Below, in pieces: positions 33,834 through 44,569 of a DNA stretch of 64,000 nt. Source of the DNA: Pleurotus ostreatus/Saccharomyces cerevisiae fusant (Eukaryota > Opisthokonta); the NCBI GenBank assembly GCA_024196135.1, contig JAMQCK010000026.1, forward strand, positions 62,001 through 126,000, read 5' to 3'. Within the stretch, counting starts at the first letter, position 1, and the number at the start of each line of letters is the position of its first letter. The notes beneath the pieces are model-generated. The model did not search any database. It saw nothing but the letters and a program-made list of their open reading frames with translations, and was not told the DNA's origin. The translations under genes and the position numbers were made by a program.

Positions 33834-35989
33834 ATGTCAGACGCTAGGCAGAGGCTCATCGTCAAGGTAAGGTCTTGATTTGCGACGGGATACCACGCTG
33901 ACTGTGTCTTAGGTCTTCAGAAAGTATAGCAATTCCCTCGGGCCTGATGCGCTTGCCCTGGTCGAGGACATCCTTGACGAGTACGAGGACTGGGACGAGT
34001 CCGAGATTGAAGAGAGTTTAGACCACCTTGCAAGAGAATACAACAAGCAGGATGGTGCGTGTACCTTTACTGGCCTCTGACATGTATACTGAAGAGCGTG
34101 CTCCCTCCCTAGATGCGGTCATGAAAGTAAACGTCGACGTGCTACGACGCGTCTTCTATTCGCTGCAGAACGCGAACGACGATCCTGGAGACCTACGACA
34201 AACACTCGATGCCGACTCACATCTCTTCGTCATTGACTCGTTCGACATGCCCCTTTGGAATTGGTCGCCCGAACGAGGGACCTTCGAAAAGTGCGCTCCC
34301 CGGAGGGCATCTCTCGGTGGCGCTTGGCTAGACTAAGTCCACTTCACAGAGTGAACACGCCCTTGACAGTATCCGGCACACCAGAGTCCCGCGTACTCTC
34401 TGTCCGAAATAGACTGAACATCATCAAGCAATGCGTCTTGAGGAACGAGCACTTCGCGCCATCAACATTACCCTCAAAAGATCGCGAGCGCCTTGTTACG
34501 GCACGTAAATCTGCTATAAGTAAGAATATATGATTACGTGCTGACATCCTCCCAGCTCAAGTCTACGAAACAGCTACTCGGTCGCGCAGGAGAGCGCTTC
34601 CTTCTGTTGGGTATGTTGGCACATAACAAGGAAGGGAAGCTCGTTCTTGAGGATGCGGACGGTAGCGTTGAGCTTGATTTCACCCATCTGGTAGGTAGCC
34701 TGACTGGAGTTGTCTTGATGTCGCTCACGACGTTCCAGGATGAACCGGGTGACGGCTTGTTCGTCGAGGGTTGCTTTGCTCTGGTGGAAGGCGAGTACGC
34801 ACCGGACGGTGCTCTAGAAATCATAGCTATCGGACAACCACCTTGCGAGCCTAGGGACGTTGCACGGTAAGCTGATTGCCCTTTCTGTCTCTCGACACTC
34901 ACCAAAGGCATCAGCTCAATATACGGCCACATTGATTTCCTTGGAAAAGGCGCAACATCACTTTTGGAAGATGTGCGTAAGCTTCCTTAGACCTGCTCGC
35001 CGCGACTGAATATTTTGTAGACCCAGTTCGCCACCCGCGTCCAGGAAGACTTCGAAAATATGCAGTTCTTCGTACTGTCCGACGTCTGGCTTGACCACCC
35101 ACGGACATTGCCCGGCCTCCGACTCATGTTCGAAAACTGCGTTGCCAATGACTTCGTTCCCAAAGTCATCGTCCTATGCGGCAACTTCACCACACAATCC
35201 ATCTCTCATGGTGATGGTCGAGACATCCAACGATATCAAGAAAACTTCGACGCCCTCGCCGACCTCATCGCCTCCTTCCCCGACCTCACCGCCGCCACCC
35301 ACTTCGTCTTCGTCCCCGGACCCCTCGACATCGCCCTCAACGGCCCCGTCCTCCCCCGCAAGCCCCTCATGTCCGCCTTCACCGCGCGCCTCCGCGCCAA
35401 GGCCCCGCACGTGCACTTCGCGACGAACCCGTGCCGCATCAAGTTCTTCCACCAGGAGATTGTGGTGTTTAGGGAGGATCTAATGGCGCGGATGTTGCGG
35501 AATATGGTCGGGGTGAAGCCGGATGTGGCGGGGGAGGATTTGAAGAGATATGTGAGTTGGAGACGTGGATGAGTGTTGGGCGAGAGGCTGATGCGAGAGT
35601 TTGTAGCTTGTACAGACGGTGTTGGATCAGGCACATATGAGCCCGTTCACGCTCAATATCCAGCCTGTGCTCAGCGACTTTGATCACTCATTACGACTAT
35701 ACCCACTACCAACAGCGGTGCGCTGCATCCTTCTATCGAATCTCCCCCTTCTGACTGACATTGAGACAGGTTGTTCTCGCAGACAAGTACGACCGCTACA
35801 AAATCACTTACACAGGCTGCCATGTCTTCAATCCTGGGAGCTTTGCTTCTGGGAAGTCGTATGTATTCTCGACTTACCAACCGTCGCAGGTTAACTCAGA
35901 AGAATGGTGAGCTACCGTGATGCCCTATAGTCTGCTAGGCGTGCTGACGCCTCTGCAGTGTGATCGACATGCCGATTGAGAATTACTGA
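33834..35989 (+). CDS. DPB2: DNA polymerase epsilon subunit B
   Basis: Non-catalytic second subunit of the leading-strand polymerase, also needed for CMG assembly. Ten exons (33834-33866, 33913-34054, 34113-34290, 34350-34500, 34556-34866, 34915-34972, 35021-35551, 35607-35717, 35770-35906, 35959-35989) give 560 aa. An N-terminal helical region is followed by the OB-fold block [20 protein letters not shown]. The calcineurin-like phosphoesterase fold follows, with [21 protein letters not shown] and FVPGPLDI, all inactive versions as in other B subunits. The C-terminus is [10 protein letters not shown]. The intron at 34501-34555 is best read as GC-AG; a GTTACG donor 6 nt earlier would also keep the frame. 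Confidence 0.93.
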
Positions 35990-36204
35990 GGCGCATAGGC
36001 TTATGTATATCCTTGCCTGCTCGTTACTCTACACGTGAAGCTTGTGTTAAATCTCAGTGACGCCTACCTCTTTCGTACGATTATTTTCTGAGGCTACAAT
36101 TGTCTTCACGTACGCAGCAATCTTTTCGCAGTTGCTTCGCAGTCCCAAGCGCGAAGTTCAACTTCCCTCTCGGCAATTGCCGGTTCGATCTGGACCGCCG
36201 GGTG

Positions 36205-37538
36205 ATGCGGAGGGCGCGCCGACGATCATGGCTGCTCCGAACGTCGACTGTCCTCTCCGGAATGCTCGCCCTGCGCGGTGCAAGATGGGCTCCGCGCCCA
36301 CTGACGCGACACGCGGCACCTCTTGCGCGTCGTGCAGCGCCTCTTTTGCTTTCCCGGCCACAGCGTCGTCACTTCACTGAGGGCCTGTGTGAAGGCTTTA
36401 TTGAGCTCGCGCAGGTCATGCCCTACCCGGACTCGTTCCCCACATATGCTACGTCCCTCATATTGATGACGGTGCTCTCGAGGCTCGTGCAGCTTCCCTT
36501 TGCGTATAAGGTGTGTAATGTCGTGCACAGAAGGGCGTAGCTCATGCACGAGACAGGGTAGACAACGTTACGAGCGCGCACAAGCGCTCGTGCAGTCCGA
36601 GCTCGCTGCCATGCGGCCGACCATCTCACAGCATGTGCTGAAGGAGATGAAGCTCGCGGGCGTGAAAGCTGACCTCGAAACCATGAAGAACATGCACAAG
36701 AAGCGGCAGGCCGAGCTCGTCAGTGGGGGCCCCCTTCCTTCCTCAACACCCGGCCATCCCACTCATACACCCTCCCCCTTAGCTCAACAGCTACCGCAAA
36801 GAGCTCCTCAAAAAGCACAACGCCAGCTCCCTCCGCCAACTCGTCCTCCCCAACATAGTCCAGGTGCCCATCTTCCTCGGCCTCACGCTCCTCACCTACC
36901 GCCTCTGCACCGAGCCCACGCCGCTCGAGATGGAGTCCTTCCTCTGGATCGACTCCCTCGTGCGCCCGGACTCGTCGATGATCGTGCCCGTCGCGCTCGG
37001 CGTGGCGACGTTCGCGATGGCGGAGACAAGGAGCTGGACGATGACGGCGGCGGAGAAGGCGCAGCAGGATAGGGCGCGGACGCAGAGGAGGCTGCGCGCG
37101 GCGGAGGGGAAGGTGGAGTTCAATATTGCGGAGAGCATGAAGAGTGCGATTAGGCTTGTGGCGCTGCCGCGTATCATTGTGACGAGCTTCGCGCCTGCGG
37201 TTTGTGTTCTGCCCAGTTGCAGTTGGGTATAGCTGACTTGAGCGTAGGGCTTAGGCATCGTCTGGCTCACGAACTCCGTGTTCGGGTTGATACAGAATGT
37301 CTGCTTTGACATCATCTCGAGACGAAACCGCCCTGCTGAAGTCGAAGGCGCGCCAAAGTTGCAAACACCCTCGGCTCCGTCACCACCGCCAGAGACACCG
37401 CTGGCAGCACATATCCGTAAGGTATCGCAAGCCTCGTCCGAGCTAGCAGCAGAAACGCCACCTTCGACTGCCCCATCGACAACAACACCTCCAGCCTGGC
37501 AGCGGAAGTCGAGCAAGCGCCGACACGCGCGGCCATAG
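36205..37538 (+). CDS. Mitochondrial inner-membrane insertase of the Oxa1/YidC family, Cox18-like
   Basis: Membrane insertase, probably Cox18, which exports the Cox2 C-terminal domain. Exons 36205-36510, 36557-36718, 36783-37199 and 37248-37538 give 391 aa. The first 50 residues are Arg-rich with almost no acidic residues, a mitochondrial presequence. Membrane segments include LILMTVLSRLVQLPFAYK, a second around VPIFLGLTLLTYRL, a third at MIVPVALGVATFAMAE, and a final GLGIVWLTNSVFGLIQN. Between the first and second lies the positively charged helical loop typical of the family. Donors of exons 2 and 3 are GTCAGT and GTTTGT. The Pro/Ser/Thr-rich tail is short for Oxa1, so I favour Cox18, but this is not certain. 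Confidence 0.8.
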
Positions 37539-37976
37539 CACTGGACTTCTTACGCTAGACCTGCGACCTCGCCAGTAAGTCATATGTCCCTCTAGCTAGT
37601 AGGATTACAACTGTGGTTGGAGGGAACCGTGCAATACAGCGACACGTTCGCGCGCTGGTTCCCCATGACGCTTTCTTGATCTAATCTGACTTGCTCTTTG
37701 CCTACCTTCACTCTTCCGAAGTCCTCGCTGACGCGCATCACAGCAGGTTCCAAACCTTACAACGCACCAGAACACTATAGGGTCCGCGCGCGCAAGCGTA
37801 TTCCGCGCATCACTGTCTGTGGTTTGGAGGGAGGGGGTGTCGCATTACGGGTAGTATAGATACAGCAAGATATAGTCAGAAGGGTCACCTAGTGATCACC
37901 AAGATAAAGCACATCTCAGGAGCATGAGCGCAGTCGTACAAAGATCGTGTCGGGACAAGATACGTGCAAGGTGCAT
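37539..37976. other. Convergent 3' intergenic region (COX18-like / CENP-A)
   Basis: 438 bp between two stop codons of converging genes. I see no gene, repeat or structured element in it. Confidence 0.5.
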
Positions 37977-38629
37977 CTACCCCAGGCCGGCTATTGGGCC
38001 TCGAATGCGGCGCGCAAGTTGTATATCTCGCGCCATGATCGTGACGCGTTTGGCGTGGATGGCACAGAGGTTGCTGAGAAGAGAGTCTAGCTTGATGAGA
38101 AAGGGGCTAAGGTAGGTTTACTCACGCGTCTTCGAATAGATGTACCAAGAATGCCTCGGTGGCTTCTTGTAAGGCAAGGATAGCCGAGCTCTGCCAGCGT
38201 AGGCCCGTGTCGCCGTACTCCGTCGTGTCGGTCATCATGTCCAACGCGACTTCGCGCACCTAGCGATCGGTCAGCGGAGCGCATTGCGTAGTGGCAGGCT
38301 CTACTCACCAGCCTCGCAAAGGGCAGCTTGCGGATGAGCAGATCTGTGCTCTTCTGGTACTGCCGAATCTCGCGCAGAGCCTTCGTGCCCGGGCGATAGC
38401 GCCGCTTCTTGTGGGGTTCGTCTGCAAGTGCAGTTTCAGCCTCCCTTTCCTTCTGCTGCCACCATTGCAATGCACCTTGTCCAGGGGGCTTGTCAGCCAC
38501 TGAGAACCGCGGCGCGCGTCCGCCGGTGCTCTTCCGCGCCGTCGCGCGGCTCTTCTTCGCCGGCGAGCCATGCTCATCCGACAGCCCGCTCGGGCGCGCC
38601 TTGCGCTTGCCAGCCGTGGCGGTAGACAT
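37977..38629 (-). CDS. Centromeric histone H3 variant CENP-A (Cse4/Cnp1)
   Basis: Histone-fold protein that replaces H3 in centromeric nucleosomes. Exons 38309-38629, 38126-38259 and 37977-38073 give 183 aa. The 75-residue N-terminal tail diverges fully from canonical H3, apart from a remnant [11 protein letters not shown]. The fold follows with [20 protein letters not shown] and [19 protein letters not shown], then [39 protein letters not shown] and [15 protein letters not shown] hallmarks are Trp129 in place of Phe (LRWQS), the [12 protein letters not shown] helix and extra residues in loop L1 (119-126). It has introns, and is divergent from the Gfd2-like gene over a 339-bp promoter with two ACGCGT boxes. 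Confidence 0.92.
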
Positions 38630-38968
38630 TGTGTGAAAGGGGTGTCGCAAGGGGGGTTACACGCGCGCTTTGTGCGTAGATGACGTGTCGGAGCGAGAGG
38701 AAGGGTGAGGAGGATAGTGATAAAGACTCTGGGAAGGATAGGAGAAAGGATGAAGGGGAAGCGAAAGGGAACCGGACAAGGGGCAATCCAAACGCGGGCA
38801 TTGTTCGATTTGTCGCGGCCGTGGGAACCGGTGCCGGCGCTCGGCACCGGGTGACCGCGTCGCACGCGTCGGTGAGTCACGCGTCGAAGTTGGCCTTTGT
38901 TTCCATAAAAGTGAAGTGAGTTACTTCTTCGCTCATACTATCATCCAAGAGACCACTGAGATTGAGAT
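38630..38968. promoter_or_regulatory. Bidirectional promoter CENP-A / Gfd2-like, with two MCB boxes and a hairpin
   Basis: 339 bp between divergent ATGs. ACGCGT hexamers occur at 38864-38869 and 38879-38884, 15 bp apart. A 9-bp inverted repeat CCGGTGCCG / CGGCACCGG with a 5-nt spacer lies just before them at 38828-38850. The boxes are 235-255 bp from the CENP-A start and 85-105 bp from the other start, so which gene they serve is open. Confidence 0.5.
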
Positions 38969-40594
38969 ATGGCCAAAGACGACGCTGTTGTGACGGGCTA
39001 CTACCGCTACACCGACATCTGGTTCAACTGGTGAGCAGGGATGCTCGATGTTGTACGTGGGGAACAGCACTGACATTAGGCGCCGTAGGCCAGATGCGCT
39101 TACAGAGGACCAGAAGACCGTCGTCAAGGCTGTTCTAGGTCGGCTCCCTCGTTGTGAGATCTGAGTAATCCTGACTGACCTCGATCTGCAGCCCACGACG
39201 CGCTCGTAGACCCCAACCATCCGCTGCATGTTGATGGTGTAGAGGGAGTGCAGCTATATCTTGGTGACTATCACGTTGCATCGCAGCTAGATCTACGTGT
39301 CATACCACCGCAGGTACTTTCCCCAATGGCCAGTCGCGCCTGCTGTTCTCCTCGGCGCAGATTGATTATGTCCGTTACTGGCTGCACGCGATGGGCTTGA
39401 CGGAGACCGAGATCCCGCTTCCCTACTCGAACTGCCTCCTGCTGGAGTCCAGCCTCCGCCAGGTCTCCCCCATTTCCTACAAAAACGGAGGTGACCTTCG
39501 CGGCGCCATCAAGGTATAGCGCGGTTTTCCTTCCTCTCCAACAAGTCCTCACATTCGACCTGTAGCAAATCGACAAGAATAATAAGAAGCTCAAGAAGTC
39601 CGACCCCTTTCTAGGCACCCGACGCGAGCAGTTTGAAAATGTGCGCAAGCTGTGGAACAGCAAGACCGGGACGTGGTTCGCGATGGACTTTGAGCAATGG
39701 GAACGCGACTCGACGATGACCACCGAATTCGGTTATAGTCTTACGAAGTGGGAGGACGGGACGGCGGTAGGCGAGCGTGGGCATTACGTGGTGAAGGAGT
39801 ACCGTGGCTACCGTAATGGCCAGTACGTTCAGGACAACAGAGACGTATGCGCTTTCGCGGGTTGTATACATGCTTGTCCTTGCTAACCTTTTTATAGCAC
39901 TACAATTTCGGAGAGACGCAAGACATCACGAAGAAGGGCTTGAAGGAGAAGATCGCAGAGGTGCTCACCGAGATGGGTAAGAAGGGACCCATTTTCCTAG
40001 TCTTCCACGACTACCGGGGAGACATACAGTAAGCATATCAACACCCTGCTTGTACCGCACTCACATATTCCCTCAAGGACCCTCAAGTCGAAGCAAATCG
40101 AGGCGCCTCTGAGCGACCTAACGTATCTGATTCCCGACACACCTCCCGAGAAAGGCATGGTCGTCGTCGACACGTCTGAGGTCTTTGCGGGGCTTGAAGG
40201 TGAAGGCGACACGGCGAACCGCAAGTCTTTGGAGCAGGTTGCTCGCCTGCTCGACCTGCATCCGCAGTTCATGCACAACGCCGGGAACGATGCCCACGTA
40301 CGTTTATCCCAACACCATGTTCAACATGTATGCTCATAGCTTATGCAGTACACTATGCTTGCGCTGAAAGAAATGGCCGGTGGTGAGCAGCTTGATATGC
40401 AGCGCGAGCGGCGGTGGCCCAAGAAAACGGGGGCGACGGCTGAGAGTTCCGTGAAGGTGCAGTGGGAGGACTGGGAGCTGGACCCGGAGTACGAGGACAC
40501 GCAGGCCGTTCTCGACAGCCTGGCCGCCAGTGGCAAGGGCTACGATCCTTACACGGGCCAACTGATGGAGGACGACGAATCTGACTATGACTGA
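38969..40594 (+). CDS. Gfd2/YDR514C-like protein with a DEDD-type exonuclease fold
   Basis: Exons 38969-39030, 39080-39138, 39192-39263, 39314-39513, 39566-39844, 39898-40028, 40078-40297 and 40349-40594 give 422 aa. The C-terminal half has the marks of an RNase H-like DEDDh exonuclease: WFAMDFEQWE (D-x-E), LVFHDYRGDIQ, and HPQFMHNAGNDAHYTMLAL, which carries the last two acids with a preceding His. This combination is that of fungal Gfd2/YDR514C proteins, where yeast Gfd2 is a multicopy suppressor linked to mRNA export factor Dbp5. Enzymatic activity is inferred from the motifs only. The N-terminal 120 residues are conserved-looking but not assignable by me. The C-terminus is acidic. Confidence 0.75.
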
Positions 40595-40895
40595 AGGCAC
40601 GGAAAACTGTAGCAATTCTCTTGGATTTCTGTATCTCGTACCCTTTCTTGTATCCCCCTAGCTAGCCTGTATACTGTACCAATACCCACTGAGCGTCCTC
40701 ACCAAGAGGCACGACACGCAGCAATTGTTCACCCAATTGGAAAGTCGGCGCGTCGGGCGGCGATATGGGCTGCACGCCGGCCCGACTTCGTCCGCGCTGC
40801 GTGGCCGGCCGGGGCCGAAAAATGTCGCGCGCTGGACGAGCTGGCCCCAACGGGAACGCGCGATTCGATTCCGACCTTGTCCCCAACCCTCACTC
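40595..40895. promoter_or_regulatory. PDB1 upstream region
   Basis: 301 bp between two plus-strand genes, holding the Gfd2-like 3' UTR and the PDB1 promoter. I see no clear motif. Confidence 0.35.
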
Positions 40896-42325
40896 ATGCT
40901 CTCCCTCGCACGCATCGCCGCACGCCGCGCGCCCCTCGCTGCCCGCCGTCCCGCGCCCCTCGCCGCCGCACGCGCAGCGCGCTGGGCGCGCACGTATGCG
41001 ACCGAGAGCGAGCACACGGTGCGTAGCGGCGAGCAAGGCGCAAACCACAACTTATTCATCCCCTGCAGATGACCGTGCGCGAGGCGCTGAACGCGGCGAT
41101 GGAAGAGGAGATGCTGCGCGACGAGACGGTTTACATTTTGGGTGAGGAGGTTGCGCGCTATAACGGTGCCTACAAGGTGTGTGTGCTACTTCCCCTGGCG
41201 TGCAGCATTTCCTGACGCCCTCGCCAGGTCACCAAGGGCCTCCTTGACAAGTTCGGCGAGCAGCGTGTCGTCGACACCCCCATTACCGAGATGGGTTTCG
41301 CCGGTATCGCAGTGGGCTCTGCACTCGCCGGTCTCCGTCCCATGTATGCGTGCACCCATCCCTACCCTGTACCATGTACTGACATCCGCTCAGTTGCGAG
41401 TTCATGACGTTCAACTTCGCGATGCAGGCCATTGACCAGATCGTCAACTCCGCTGGCAAGACGTACTACATGTCTGGTGGCAACGTGCCCTGCCCGGTCG
41501 TCTTCCGTGGCCCCAACGGTGCCGCCGCTGGTGTCGCCGCGCAGCACTCGCAGGACTACGCATCGTGGTACGGCCAGGTCCCCGGTTTGAAGGTCGTCTC
41601 CCCGTGGAGCGCGGAGGACTGCAAGGGCTTGTTGAAGGTAGGCATATCGTACCACCTTCCGTGTTGGACCTCTTCTGACCTGGCATACCTACCCAGTCCG
41701 CCATCCGTGACCCGAACCCCGTCGTCTTCCTCGAGAACGAGATGTTGTATGGTGTCCAGTTCCCCATGTCGCAGGAGGCGATGTCCGAGAACTTCCTGCT
41801 CCCGATCGGCAAGGCCAAGGTTGAGCGTGAGGGCTCGGACGTCACCCTTGTCGCGCACAGCAAGATGGTCACCCACTCGCTCGAGGCTGCCGACTTGCTC
41901 GCCAAGGAGGGCGTCAAGGCTGAGGTTATCAACTTGCGCTCCATCCGTCCCCTCGACATCGACACCATCAAGGCGTCGGTGAAGAAGACCAACCGGTACG
42001 CCTTGCGTTGATGATTAGGAGCGAGAGTTGATTACTGATACCTCTGCAGCCTCGTCATCGTTGAGGGTGGCTTCCCCGCGTTCGGTGTCGGCTCGGAGAT
42101 CTGCGCGCAGATCGTCGAGAGCGAGGCCTTCGACTACCTCGATGCCCCCGTCGAGCGCGTCACCGGCGCCGACATCCCTACCCCCGTAAGTGCACTCCCG
42201 CTGATCCCATATACCACTTGCTCACGAGTCCTCTCTAGTACGCCACGAACCTCGAGACCCTTGCCTTCCCGGACACCAACTTGATCGTCAAGGTCGCAAA
42301 ACGGGCCCTTTACAGGACCAACTGA
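40896..42325 (+). CDS. PDB1: Pyruvate dehydrogenase E1 component subunit beta
   Basis: Beta subunit of the mitochondrial pyruvate dehydrogenase E1 tetramer. Exons 40896-41018, 41069-41176, 41228-41343, 41394-41637, 41697-41995, 42050-42185 and 42239-42325 give 370 aa. An Arg/Ala-rich presequence ends near [22 protein letters not shown] opens the mature domain, followed by [38 protein letters not shown] and [20 protein letters not shown], all near-invariant in E1 beta. The transketolase C-terminal domain carries [15 protein letters not shown] and [21 protein letters not shown] sits 384 bp downstream. Confidence 0.97.
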
Positions 42326-42708
42326 TTGCCTTTCGTAGGCATGCGTGCGTGCCTTGGGACCGGCTAGTAGACTACGGGTAGACTAGGTATTCATACTTGA
42401 AAACCTTCTAATGTTGCATGATTGGAAGGAGTAGGGACTAATGCACTATGAGTCGGATTATTGCAAAGACATGCGTGAAGAGGGCAATCACGATGAACCG
42501 CCGCGCCGTCCATGGTATCTCGAGCAAGTATGCGAGGGTAGACTCGCGTGGCCAGTCCAGCTCGCAGCTCACGGATCACATGGCGGTTCGCGAGGAATTG
42601 CCAATGTGATCCGGCGGCCATACCGAGGCACGAGGTGTACCATGTGGTCGCGGCCGAGCTGGTTCACGAGCCTAATGCGAGGGTAACAGCAATTCGACGA
42701 CCATTTTA
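42326..42708. other. 3' flank of PDB1
   Basis: 383 bp between the PDB1 stop and the MITE, containing the PDB1 3' UTR. Its last three bases (42706-42708, TTA) are the left copy of the MITE target duplication. Confidence 0.5.
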
Positions 42709-42870
42709 GAGTCTGATCGGGTGCACCGGAATTCGGAGTTCAGACCCTGGAACTCCTGCCAAAAAAGCACCAGGGAAGTTCAGACTGGAACTCGAACTGG
42801 GTGCCTTGGGGTGTTTTTCCCGCGCGGGTTTTCCCCTGAAACTCGAGTTCCAGTGCACGCGATCAGACTC
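42709..42870. mobile_element. 162-bp MITE with about 35-bp terminal inverted repeats and TTA target duplication
   Basis: The left end starts GAGTCTGATCGGGTGCACCG and the right end, read on the minus strand, starts GAGTCTGATCGCGTGCACTG. The two arms match over about 35 bp with a few mismatches. The flanking bases are TTA on both sides (42706-42708 and 42871-42873), a 3-bp target-site duplication typical of PIF/Harbinger elements. The 162-bp element has no coding capacity and carries a GC-rich CCCGCGCGGG palindrome inside. No transposase is in the window. The right TTA is also the DCC1 stop codon. Confidence 0.85.
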
Positions 42871-44322
42871 TTAAGCTGCATACTGGGCGCGCGCCGTATA
42901 CCAAATGCCGTCCGGCGTCGTCGTTGCACGCGCATACTTCAGCAACAGCTTGTCCCTCTCCTTCGAGTCGATGGCGATATCCGTCAAGAACGGCGTGATG
43001 TCCTCGCTCTTCCACTTCTGGCGCGTCAGGAAGAGTTCGCCGAATCGTGCGGCAGGTTCGACTGGGAGGGCGGACGAGGGGAAGTACTTCAGAGGCCCCG
43101 CACCACCATTGAGGTCGGTGGTGACGATGTAGTTGCCCTGGGTGCAAGGTTCAGTATACGATGAACAAGGGACAAGAAATGGGTAATCTTACAGCAAGCA
43201 AGGGCAACTCGCAAAGCTGCTCGAATGCGTCCGTCGCAGCCTCGCGCCACCGTTCCAGCAGTGCGACCTCCGTAATAGGATCGTGCTGTCGAAAGCAAAG
43301 TCAGCTCACGCACACCTCTTTCAAATCCCTCCTCAACCACCCGACTCACCCTATGCTCCCTCAAAATCCCCAACCCAATCTCACGTACAATCGCCCGCGC
43401 ATCCATCGCCCACTTCCCCTCCGCAATGGTGCCGAACCAGCCCAGCACCTGCCCCGACACCGCGCGCGGCACGTCGTCCGCGTCCGCGAGGGCGTTGGTG
43501 AGCGTTTCGATGGGCGCGGCATCGGGTTTGAGGTTATGTGCAACGAGCTGGTTGAGGACGAGCTCGAGGAGGCGGAGGAGGTAGGAGGGGGAGATTGGGC
43601 GGAGGTGGCCTGGGGAGGAAAGGTGAGGTGAGCCCAGGTGTGGTAGAGGAATGGAAGAATGGAAAAACGGACCATTTAGCTGGAGAATGCGCCGCTCGCG
43701 TAGCCCGCGGTCGAGTTCTGCGTCGCTGGCTTGTACGCTGTCGCGGACGGATTGGTACGTGACTGGTTGAGTGCTTGAGGCGTCCTGTGTCTGCATTAGC
43801 ATTCCTGATAATCAGACCTGAGGATGTATTCACCGCTTCGTCGTCTTCCATCTCATCCTCTTCCTCCCCATCATAATCCTTCCCCCGCAACAGGCCTGCC
43901 AGCTGATGCAGCTTTGGCACGCACTTCGAAAGCTCAATGACCTCGTTGATCTGATCGCGAACCACGATAGCTTCTCTGTCCGCATCAGCGTCCTCCGCTG
44001 GCCTGTCCTTCTCTAACTGCAAGTCCCCGTCCGAGGGCGTCACCACAAGTATGGAGTTCGACAGCACGACGGAGCGCATGCTGTACGTCGTGTCGTTCGT
44101 ACACAGGACCGCATCTTCATTAGGGCGCCCTTTGATAGTTAGCCTGCGTCAATCAGCATGTCCGGTCTCCTCGACGGATTGTATCGCTCACGTTGGTGGA
44201 CGCGTAGCGGTCGCAGCCGACTCGATGAGCGCGCACACTTCGGGTGGCAGCTCGAGCAGCTTGAAAGTACCAGCTTCGTCGAAAGACGCCGCGGAGAAGG
44301 CGAGATCGTACTCCGACGCCAT
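42871..44322 (-). CDS. DCC1: Sister chromatid cohesion protein Dcc1
   Basis: Subunit of the Ctf18-Dcc1-Ctf8 alternative clamp loader that supports cohesion at replication forks. Exons 44192-44322, 43834-44143, 43673-43790, 43350-43609, 43193-43285 and 42871-43137 give 392 aa. Blocks resembling the family are the N-terminal FKLLELPPEVCALIE, LTIKGRPNEDAVLCTNDTTY, LLRLLELVLNQLVAHN, and winged-helix pieces ending in WKSEDITPFLTDIAID and DGIWYTARAQYAA. The stop codon TAA is supplied by the target-site duplication of the adjacent MITE, so its 3' UTR begins inside that element. Two ACGCGT boxes lie 46 and 62 bp upstream of the start. Confidence 0.88.
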
Positions 44323-44569
44323 TGATCGAGGGAATGGCGAGCAGGGGATGGAAGTTAAGAACAAGAGACGCGTCGGTGATCAAACGCGTCTCGTCACGTT
44401 CGCGTCGCGCGACGTGCAGTCACATCCAGCCAGCATATAGAGGTTTGAAAAGTCGGACTCTAGAAAACGAACGACCGCATACGGTACATCTGGAACGCTG
44501 AAGATATAATTACTGCTAAGTATGGGCCTTCCCACCCTCCAATCCGATCTAAGTAAGTGCGCCTCTGAT
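44323..44569. promoter_or_regulatory. DCC1 promoter with two MCB boxes
   Basis: 247 bp between DCC1 and the GLN1 stop. ACGCGT hexamers at 44368-44373 and 44384-44389 are 16 bp apart, the first inside GAGACGCGTC and the second inside ACGCGTCTC. A CG-rich TCGCGTCGCGCGA stretch follows. This arrangement is what MBF-controlled S-phase promoters look like in other fungi. Confidence 0.5.

Noticed and set aside
42709..42870. Reading the inverted-repeat element as a Tc1/mariner MITE with a TA duplication
   Set aside because: With TA as the duplication the two termini would no longer be symmetric. TTA gives perfectly matched ends, so a PIF/Harbinger-like origin fits better.
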